From: Bradyrhizobium campsiandrae
GTDB taxonomy: Bacteria; Pseudomonadota; Alphaproteobacteria; Rhizobiales; Xanthobacteraceae
Length of the DNA stretch: 46,526 nucleotides
Direction: 5' to 3'
NCBI RefSeq assembly: GCF_014529705.1
Contig: NZ_JAANIH010000069.1
Location: 1 to 46,526 of the forward strand
Part shown: positions 40,795 to 46,526 of the stretch, in pieces
Position numbering within the stretch: position 1 is the stretch's first letter
How the letters are laid out: each line of letters begins with the position of its first letter
Notes under the pieces: generated by a model
Told to the model about the DNA's origin: nothing
Database searches by the model: none
What the model saw: only the letters and a program-made list of their open reading frames with translations
Position numbers and translations under genes: made by a program

Positions 40795-41868
40795 ATGGTC
40801 AACCGACGGAGTTTCATGGCGGGGATTGCCTGTGCGGCCGTAATGCGTCCGCTGCCGTCGCGCGCCGCCGCGGCCATGACTTATGACGAGGCGGTGCGCG
40901 CTACCTGGGCGCCGCTGCGCGCCGAAGGCGGCGTCAGTGAAATCGTCCGTTATGCGACGCTGGCTGCCAACAGCCACAACACCCAGCCATGGCGTTTCAC
41001 CTTGGGGCCGCGAAGCATCGCCCTCGCGCCGGATCTCTCGCGCCGCTGCCCCGCGGTCGATCCGAACGATCATCATGTCTTCGTCAGCCTTGGCTGCGCG
41101 GCCGAGAATCTGACGCATGCGGCCCTTGCCCTGGGGTTGCGGCCGGCGCTGCGCTTCGAAGCCGATACGATCATGGCCGATTTCGAGAACGCTTCGGCGG
41201 AGCAATCGCCGCTGCTCGCCGCAATCCCGCACCGGCAGTCGACGCGCGCGGTCTACGACGGCAAGCCTGTGACGACCGACCTGTTGCGCGAGCTCGATCG
41301 GGCAGGCCGCGGTGAAGGCGTTGCGATGCTCCTCGTCACCGACCGCAAGCGGATGGCGGCAATCACGGATTACGTTGTTGAAGGCAACACGACACAGATG
41401 CGCGACGCCAGGTTCATGGCGGAGCTCAAGGCCTGGTTGCGCTTCAGCGAGCGGGAGGCGGTCGCGACCATGGACGGCCTGTTTTCGCGCGCATCGGGCA
41501 ATCCGGCCTTGCCGCGATGGCTGGCGCAGCCCCTATTGCCGTTCGTGTTCACCGAACGCTCCGAGAACGACAAGTATCGCGCCTGCATCGAGAGCTCGGC
41601 GGGTCTTGCGGTGTTCGTCGCCGAGCATGACGACGCGGCCCGTTGGGTCGAGGTCGGGCGTGCCTGCCAGCGCGTTGCGTTGCAGGCGACCGCGCTCGGG
41701 TTGAAATATGCCTTCGTCAATCAGCCGGTCGAAGTGCCGCACCTCCGCCGCCAGCTTGCTGCCTATCTCGATCTCGGTTCGCGCCTGCCCGATCTCGTGG
41801 TGCGTTTCGGTACCGGGCCGGAGCTGCCGAAGTCCTTGCGCCGGCCCGTCGCTCAGGTGATCGCGTAA
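40795..41868 (+). CDS. Acg-type nitroreductase-fold flavoprotein, Tat-exported
   Basis: A 357-residue protein. The N-terminus is a twin-arginine signal (NRRSFMAGIACAAV) with cleavage near SRAAA. The nitroreductase FMN-site motif AANSHNTQPWRF is clear, and PHRQSTRAVYDGKPV is the second conserved piece. It belongs to the Acg-like branch of the nitroreductase fold (named from Mycobacterium), whose members bind FMN but whose activity is poorly known. The start ATG has GGAGG upstream. It stands alone between the LysE pseudogene and a convergent reductase gene. Confidence 0.82.
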   Translation: MVNRRSFMAGIACAAVMRPLPSRAAAAMTYDEAVRATWAPLRAEGGVSEIVRYATLAANSHNTQPWRFTLGPRSIALAPDLSRRCPAVDPNDHHVFVSLGCAAENLTHAALALGLRPALRFEADTIMADFENASAEQSPLLAAIPHRQSTRAVYDGKPVTTDLLRELDRAGRGEGVAMLLVTDRKRMAAITDYVVEGNTTQMRDARFMAELKAWLRFSEREAVATMDGLFSRASGNPALPRWLAQPLLPFVFTERSENDKYRACIESSAGLAVFVAEHDDAARWVEVGRACQRVALQATALGLKYAFVNQPVEVPHLRRQLAAYLDLGSRLPDLVVRFGTGPELPKSLRRPVAQVIA

Positions 41869-41893
41869 GGCGTAGCGCCGCGGCGCCGCCCCA

Positions 41894-42958
41894 TCACTGC
41901 GCGCCTGAGCCGCCCTGCACGATCTTCTCGTTCAGCTTCTGGTCCACGGTCTCGACGGTGCGGTCGATCTCGGCATTGGGCACGCCGAGCTGATGCGAGA
42001 TCAGCTTCACCAGAAGGTCGACGCGCTCGATGAAGGGCGCGCCGCTGGCGACCGCGCGCGCCGCCGACGACGGCTTGAGCAGGCTTTCGGCGGCCTTGGC
42101 GTATTTCGCAAACGGCACCTGGTCCGCGGGGTCGGCGCCGAGACGGCGGGCGATGGCGTCGACATGATCGTAGATCGTCTGCGAGCGCTTGAGGTCGCCA
42201 TGCACGGCGTCGCGGATCGACTGCGGCTCGTGCGGCGTGATGCAGCGGTAGTTGCCGGTGAGCAGCATCGACCATTTCGCCAGCGGCACGAACAGGGACG
42301 AGAACACTTTCAACTTCACCGGCACGTCCTTGCCGTCGAGCGTGACCGCGTCAATGTCGGCCTCGAGCTCGCGCAGCAGCTTGTTGTGCTTCTCGTCGGC
42401 GAAGACCGACGCCTTGAAGTTGGTGGGCAGGCCGACATGCAGCACGTTCGCCGCTTCCTCCGGCGGACGGAAGGCCTGCGGATCGGGCGAGCACAGCGTC
42501 ACCAGTCCAGGCTCGAACCGCTCCCACACCTGCGCATTGGTGTAGGCCTCCTCGAGATCCATGTCTGATAGCGCCGGGATGCGCTTCAGATACGGCAGCG
42601 GCGGCATGTTCATGATCGAGAGGCACGGCAGTTTGGCCGCCGCGATCTTGACCATGAGCATGCGGACCGTGTGGTTGGTGTATTGCGGCTCCTGCATCGC
42701 CAGGCCGACGAGATCGTAGCGGGAGAGGTCGACGTTCTGCGGCGTCACCGCATCCAGCTTGCCGGGCAGGTCGCGCGAGAAGATCGCGCGGTGCACCGCC
42801 TCGTCGCGCAGCTTGATGCGCACCTCGGTACCGTCGCGGTTGATCAGCTCCGCGGTCTTGGCGCGGCAGACCAGGGTCACGTTGTGTCCCGCCATCAGGA
42901 GCTTGGTGCCCAGCAGGGAGCCGTAGGAAGCTCCCAGAATCAGAATGTTGCGCGCCAC
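41894..42958 (-). CDS. Ketopantoate-reductase-like NAD(P)-binding protein
   Basis: A 354-residue protein with an N-terminal Rossmann fold (ILILGASYGSLLGTKLLMAG, then VTLVCRAKTAELINRDGTEV) as in ApbA/PanE. The C-terminal helical half (AKWSMLLTGNYRCITPHEPQ) is longer than in PanE, and its substrate motif differs, so pantothenate synthesis is not assured. The GTG at 42958 is chosen as start: GAGGGG lies seven bases upstream and it begins right before the first strand. An ATG six codons upstream is the alternative. The substrate is unknown; a family of ketopantoate-reductase-like dehydrogenases acts on other 2-oxo acids. Confidence 0.72.
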   Translation of the reverse strand: MARNILILGASYGSLLGTKLLMAGHNVTLVCRAKTAELINRDGTEVRIKLRDEAVHRAIFSRDLPGKLDAVTPQNVDLSRYDLVGLAMQEPQYTNHTVRMLMVKIAAAKLPCLSIMNMPPLPYLKRIPALSDMDLEEAYTNAQVWERFEPGLVTLCSPDPQAFRPPEEAANVLHVGLPTNFKASVFADEKHNKLLRELEADIDAVTLDGKDVPVKLKVFSSLFVPLAKWSMLLTGNYRCITPHEPQSIRDAVHGDLKRSQTIYDHVDAIARRLGADPADQVPFAKYAKAAESLLKPSSAARAVASGAPFIERVDLLVKLISHQLGVPNAEIDRTVETVDQKLNEKIVQGGSGAQ

Positions 42959-43447
42959 GTTTCGTCCCCTCGACATCCCGCCCCCGGCGTCATCCCAGGG
43001 TGCGTTGGCCGGCATGTAAGGCAAATGGGTCGGGGATGGCAACTGGGATAATGCATACAAGGCGGTCGGCCCGGCGCCGCTTGTATGTTGCGCCATCTCG
43101 CGCGCCGATGAAGCGGTCCCGATGGTTCCTCGCTACCGTCAATCTGGCAACGAGGAAGCGGCAATCCGCCGCATATTGTCGTGCCCTCTATGTCATCAAC
43201 GAAATCTATTTTTTGAGCGCCGGTCGCAGCAAAAAAAGCAAATGCCGCGCTGCAAAAATGGCAGAATGCGCCGACGACTGTGGGCAGCAACGGAGCTGAG
43301 ACGTGACGATCAAGTTGAGCCGAGGTGAACTTCGCATCGAAGCCGGCTCGTTTCAAAGACCGGCCGTTTCGTCCGGTCGGTCCGCGAAGCGCGCGCAAAC
43401 AAGAAGTCCCAGGCAAATGTCCGGAAAATTGCTGGCGGCGTACTGAT
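42959..43447. other. Intergenic region with a GCATACAAG hairpin
   Basis: Nearly 490 bases with no convincing gene between divergent genes. CATACAAG and CTTGTATG (43054-43087) form an 8-bp outer stem extended by GCGG/CCGC with one bulged base. It may be an operator for the reductase gene, whose start is about 100 bases away. A-rich stretches near 43200-43260 may hold the promoter for the hydrolase gene. Confidence 0.4.
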
Positions 43448-44545
43448 ATGGATACTCATCATCGATCTCATGACGCCTGCAATGGCGCCGGGCGCAACCT
43501 GGCGCGTTTGCGCAGCCGTGCGTCCGGGTTCTTCGAAAGCCTGTCGGTCGCTGAGCTCGCGCGCGAGGCGCCCAGGCATCTGTGGATTTCGGACTGGTCG
43601 AGAATCGCGAACGATTATTTGGTGACCGCCGAGACGGTGCGAAAGGACGGCTCCGCCCAGACTGCGGGCGAGGCCTGGCTGTGCGGGCTGACGGCGCTGG
43701 AGGTTGCGCGCAGCCTGGCGTGTCCGGGGGATCTCGATCATGTCGATTTCGCCGACAAGGTGGGTCATAGCCTGCGGAGTTTTGCGGATGATGCGGGCCC
43801 GGCCGTCGAACGCGTGGAGATCGATGGCCCCGATCAGGGGATGCTGACGGGCTTCTTTCTCCCGGTGCGCCGTCCCGGGCCGACCGCTCCCGTGGTCATC
43901 TGCGTCAGCGACGCGGGCACGTCCCTGGGCTCGATGGTGAGCCGGCTGCTGCCGGCCTCACTCTGCAGGGGCATGTCGCTGCTGTTCGTCGATGCTGGCC
44001 ATCTATCCATTCGCCGCCGGTCGCGGGCAGAGCAGGCGTTTCAATGCTGGCTGGACTATCTGGAGGCGCGCCCGGATGTCGACCCGCAGCGGATCGCGAT
44101 CTATGGCGAAGGCGTGGGCGCCGCGCACGCGTCCCGCCTTGCCTTCTCCGATCGCAGGATCGCTGCCGCCATATGTGACGGCGGGCTTGCGACGCCGGTC
44201 ATGCGCCGGGCGTGGCTGCGCCGGAGCAGCGGCCTGGAGCCGGCTGTCGATGACGGCATCGCAGATGACGGCATCGCGTCGGATGCGTCGCGGCCGTCGC
44301 GCAGGATCCCGTGCCCGCTGCTCGTGGTCGTCGGGAGTCGCTCAATGGTGACGGAGCAGGACGCGCTGAAGCTCCAGGCCGGCTATCGGCAGGCCGGCGC
44401 CGATTGCGCAGTCGCCGTGCCGAACCGCATCCCGCATCCCCTTGGCGAGGTCGAGAATTTCGTCGCTGTCGATGATTTCATCTTCGAATGGCTGGACGGC
44501 AAGCTCGGGCCCGCGCGAAGGCTCGATGCCGTGACCTACCTCTGA
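43448..44545 (+). CDS. Alpha/beta-hydrolase-fold protein lacking the catalytic serine
   Basis: A 365-residue protein with an N-terminal helical lid (~residues 1-120) and an alpha/beta core (APVVICVSDAGTSLGSMVSR, then RIAIYGEGVGAAHASRLAFS). It resembles the FrsA/DUF1100 or dihydropseudooxynicotine-hydrolase type. The nucleophile elbow, normally GxSxG, is GEGVG with Gly222 at the serine position, and the Asp motif of the core (VVVGSRSMVTEQD) is also altered. The His region PHPLGEVENF is present. The enzyme should be inactive as a hydrolase; it may be a pseudoenzyme or a decaying gene. The start ATG at 43448 has only a weak ribosome site, and the frame is open upstream. Confidence 0.72.
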   Translation: MDTHHRSHDACNGAGRNLARLRSRASGFFESLSVAELAREAPRHLWISDWSRIANDYLVTAETVRKDGSAQTAGEAWLCGLTALEVARSLACPGDLDHVDFADKVGHSLRSFADDAGPAVERVEIDGPDQGMLTGFFLPVRRPGPTAPVVICVSDAGTSLGSMVSRLLPASLCRGMSLLFVDAGHLSIRRRSRAEQAFQCWLDYLEARPDVDPQRIAIYGEGVGAAHASRLAFSDRRIAAAICDGGLATPVMRRAWLRRSSGLEPAVDDGIADDGIASDASRPSRRIPCPLLVVVGSRSMVTEQDALKLQAGYRQAGADCAVAVPNRIPHPLGEVENFVAVDDFIFEWLDGKLGPARRLDAVTYL

Positions 44546-44620
44546 GCCACGGTCCGGAAACGTGCGAGCGAACGGCTTCGGCGCGAGGAGAGCGACGTCG
44601 CGCTCGTGATCATCGGCGGT

Positions 44621-45100
44621 TCAGGAGGCGTCGATCGCCAGCAGGCGCGCAGCCAGCCGCGCGTTCTTGGCGATCGTTGCGAGCGTGGCATTCAGTTCGG
44701 CCAGGGTCTTCTCGTCGAGCTCGTTGAACATGGTCGAGTTCAGGGCGAGCTTGCGCTTCGACAGCTTTTCGATGTCGGCGTTCGCCTTTGCCGTCAGCGA
44801 CATCAGGACGAAGCGCGCATCGTCCGCCCCCGGTTGCCGCGACAGCAGGCCGGCCTTTTCGAGGCTCTTGGTCTGGTTGGTCACGAAGGCGGGATGAACC
44901 CGCAGCTTGGTCGCGATGTCGATGCCGGCGACGCCGCGCCCTTCGTCGAGCTCGGTGATCGCCATCAGGATCAGCCATTGCGGCTCGGTAATGCCGAGCA
45001 GTCCGGCCCAGCTGGTGTGGATGTCCTCCAGCTGAGAATGGATCTCGACCACGTTCCAGATGAAATCTCTGATCGCCCTGTCGAGTTTCTTCTCGATCAT
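44621..45100 (-). CDS. MarR-family transcriptional regulator
   Basis: A 159-residue winged-helix regulator: ITEPQWLILMAITELDEGRG, the recognition helix region LRVHPAFVTNQTKSLEKAGL and the wing RQPGADDARFVLMSLT. The start at 45100 (MIEKKLDRAI) is backed by GGAGGGG; the frame runs on upstream but through promoter-like AT-rich DNA. MarR proteins sense phenolics or oxidants and usually repress nearby genes. The AT-rich palindromes 100-140 bases upstream are likely sites. It is convergent with the serine-less hydrolase gene. Confidence 0.9.
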   Translation of the reverse strand: MIEKKLDRAIRDFIWNVVEIHSQLEDIHTSWAGLLGITEPQWLILMAITELDEGRGVAGIDIATKLRVHPAFVTNQTKSLEKAGLLSRQPGADDARFVLMSLTAKANADIEKLSKRKLALNSTMFNELDEKTLAELNATLATIAKNARLAARLLAIDAS

Positions 45101-45200
45101 GCGGCTAGTCCCCTCCGTTTGGCTTTGGTCATTGTTTTGATGAGATATAGGACAGGCCTCGACCGGTCGCGCAAGCCATGATGGGGCAGTAGACCTATTA

Positions 45201-45240
45201 TACCAAAAGGTAGCCCCGTTTATTGCTTGCAAAAAGCAAT
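45201..45240. promoter_or_regulatory. AT-rich palindromes upstream of marR
   Basis: ATTGCTT-GCAAA-AAGCAAT (45222-45240) has perfect 7-bp arms, and TACC-AAAA-GGTA (45201-45212) lies beside it. They are placed where marR and any plus-strand transcript toward 45350 would start, so they are probable MarR sites. Confidence 0.5.
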
Positions 45241-45317
45241 TAATTAAATTAGGTCTGTAGTCCTCAGAATTTGCTGCTCTTGACCACGTCGATAGACAGC
45301 GATGTGAGACCTCCAAG

Positions 45318-45352
45318 AAAGCCCTCGGGATGCCCCCTGAGGGCTTTTTCAT
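45318..45352 (+). terminator. Strong rho-independent terminator with no plus-strand gene before it
   Basis: The stem AAAGCCCTC/GAGGGCTTT (9 bp, 12-base loop) is followed by TTTCATTTTTC on the plus strand. The nearest plus-strand protein gene ends about 770 bases upstream, with marR in the opposite direction in between. It may therefore end a small RNA starting near 45240-45290. Confidence 0.75.
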
Positions 45353-45451
45353 TTTTCTTGCCAGTTAACTGCAAGTTACCGCACTGCGTCAGCGTTCTGT
45401 TGCTTGGGGGCAACATTCGGTTCCGAAGTTACGATTCACCAAATCAACAAA

Positions 45452-45592
45452 TTGAGGTGATTGTTTTTATAAACTATACGTGACTCCACGACGGAGGGGG
45501 CACCTCGCTGTCGTTTCAGTTCCGGACCATCTGTGCGGACCTGGATTGAACGGAAATTGAAGAGGGCAGAGCGGCCTCCCATCGGGGAGCCG
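45452..45592 (+). promoter_or_regulatory. Porin promoter and structured 5' leader
   Basis: TTGAGG (45452-45457) and TATACG (45475-45480), 17 bases apart, form a plausible sigma-70-type promoter, giving a leader of about 135 bases. A hairpin (CGGC-C-TCCC/GGGA-GCCG, 45572-45592) ends 18 bases before the GGAGG ribosome site, a position able to affect stability or translation. Confidence 0.5.
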
Positions 45593-45622
45593 AGCCCCCG
45601 GAACCGACTTGGAGGCTTACTA

Positions 45623-46526
45623 ATGAAGTTGACGAAGACGCTCTTTCTCGGCACGGCCGCCAGCCTGATGGCTGTCTCGGGCGCGTTCGCAGCCGATCTC
45701 CCCGTGAAGGCCAAGGCGGTCGAATACGTGAAGATCTGCTCGCTGTACGGCGCCGGCTTCTACTACATCCCGGGCACCGACACCTGCATCAAGCTCGGTG
45801 GCTACCTGCGCGCTGACGCGAACCTGAACACCAACTCGGACTACAATCCGAACCAGAGCGGCACCCCCGGCGGTCGCAACCGCCTAGCGAACTACTACAC
45901 CTTCCGCGCTCGTGAAGATCTCAACATCGACACCCGCACCGCCACCGAATACGGCGTTGTCCGCACCTTCTTCGACGGCGTCTTCACCTGGACGACCGGC
46001 AACTATTCCGGCACCGGCAGCGCGACCGGCGCGACCGCCTACAGCGGCAACCTGGCTCTGAACACCTCGGGTGCGACCCCGGCTCTCGTTGGTTCCTCGA
46101 TCAACGGCACCGACGGCAACACCTCGGCCGGTGCGCTCGGCGTGTACTACGCCTTCATCCAGTTCGCTGGCTTCACGATGGGTAAGGCCGTGTCGCAGTT
46201 CGACGCGCCCTGGACCAACTATCCCGGCAACAGCGTCGACAACCTCGTCGGCGGCAGCGGCACCGTCACCGGCGTCACCCAGTTCACCTACACGGCCGAT
46301 TTCGGCCAGGGCGTGACGGCGTCGTTCTCGGCTGAAGACGCAACCGCTTACTATCAGGCCGGCAACCTCAACATGACCGGCGCCAGCGTCGGCGGCATCA
46401 TCGGTGGTTCGTACGGCTCCAACGCCATCGGCGGTTCGCGTTCGCCGAACCTCGTCGGTGCGGTGCGTGTCGACCAGGCCTGGGGTCTGTTCCAGGCGTC
46501 GGTTGCGGCGCATGACAACCACGTTG
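45623..46526 (+). CDS. Outer-membrane porin (Bradyrhizobiaceae type), 3' end beyond the window
   Basis: Open from ATG 45623 to the window edge without a stop (301 codons). A Sec signal peptide (MKLTKTLFLGTAASLMAVSG) is cleaved near AFA-ADLPVK. The mature protein has two early cysteines (KICSLYG and DTCIKLGGYLRAD), then alternating beta-strand patterns (YYTFRAREDLNIDTRT, GVYYAFIQFAGFTMG) of a 16-strand alpha-proteobacterial porin (PF02530 type). GGAGG lies eight bases upstream of the start. These porins are abundant, multi-copy general diffusion channels in Bradyrhizobium and are often regulated through their leaders. Confidence 0.93.
   Translation, partial: MKLTKTLFLGTAASLMAVSGAFAADLPVKAKAVEYVKICSLYGAGFYYIPGTDTCIKLGGYLRADANLNTNSDYNPNQSGTPGGRNRLANYYTFRAREDLNIDTRTATEYGVVRTFFDGVFTWTTGNYSGTGSATGATAYSGNLALNTSGATPALVGSSINGTDGNTSAGALGVYYAFIQFAGFTMGKAVSQFDAPWTNYPGNSVDNLVGGSGTVTGVTQFTYTADFGQGVTASFSAEDATAYYQAGNLNMTGASVGGIIGGSYGSNAIGGSRSPNLVGAVRVDQAWGLFQASVAAHDNHV

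Noticed and set aside
1..46526. CRISPR array or tandem-repeat locus
   Set aside because: No regularly spaced repeats of 20 bases or more were noticed on reading through.

Overview
The window is high-GC alphaproteobacterial DNA, most likely Bradyrhizobium or a close relative. The main support is the 3'-terminal porin gene: its signal peptide, the mature start ADLPVKAKAVEYVKIC and the TCIKLGGYLRAD segment are typical of the multi-copy Bradyrhizobiaceae porins. Dense substrate-binding-protein transporters, LysR/GntR/TetR/MarR regulators and meta-cleavage aromatic catabolism fit a soil rhizobium. The content is chromosomal metabolic and transport DNA. I see no CRISPR array, phage, complete insertion sequence or recognisable defence island.

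Layout. (1) 1-320: two truncated genes meeting head-to-head at about base 128, then an elongator tRNA-Met (573-649). (2) 816-7878: a LysR regulator divergent from a six-gene operon: PotA-like ATPase, type II HAD hydrolase, FAD-dependent amine oxidoreductase, PotD/PotB/PotC-like components. (3) 7936-9296: an orphan branched-chain-type binding protein with a fumarylacetoacetate-hydrolase remnant at its 3' end, divergent from a GntR regulator. (4) 10224-19190: a protocatechuate/gallate 4,5-cleavage region with intact ligA/ligB, a LysR regulator, cytochrome P450 plus 2Fe-2S ferredoxin, then on the minus strand ligJ-ligK-ModA-like-ligI-(deleted ligAB)-ligC, headed by a broken TetR gene with an intact palindromic operator. 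(5) 19380-23004: a family-5 binding protein followed by two MalF/MalG-like permeases and no ATPase. (6) 23306-28996: a BisC/TorA-type molybdoenzyme, a TetR/MATE divergent pair with two operators, and a MetQ-like binding protein. (7) 29130-36065: luciferase-like flavoenzyme, two alkylhydroperoxidase-family proteins and a complete Liv-type ABC transporter. (8) 36117-37197: a nickel/cobalt permease behind an exact NikR-type operator. (9) 37203-46526: HerA-like ATPase, winged-helix/CxxCxxCC protein, LysE-type pseudogene with two stops, Acg-type nitroreductase, ketopantoate-reductase-like protein, an alpha/beta hydrolase lacking its serine, MarR, an orphan terminator, and the porin.

How the parts may work together. 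LigA/LigB would open protocatechuate or gallate; LigC and LigI take the semialdehyde to pyrone and open it; LigJ hydrates oxalomesaconate; LigK splits the product to pyruvate and oxaloacetate. The P450/ferredoxin pair could supply the diphenol by O-demethylation or hydroxylation (inference). A second ligAB once sat between ligI and ligC and survives as an out-of-frame scar, so ring cleavage now appears to depend on the pair at 10224-11422. Several remnants (methyltransferase, FAH, ligAB, TetR, LysE) show repeated small deletions and gene decay. I found no single clearly novel system. The best leads are the ligAB scar, the cytoplasmic ModA-like protein in the lig operon, the flavoenzyme/AhpD/Liv module, the NikR box, the mismatched transporter, the winged-helix/cysteine-cluster fusion, the serine-less hydrolase and a possible small RNA near 45.3 kb.
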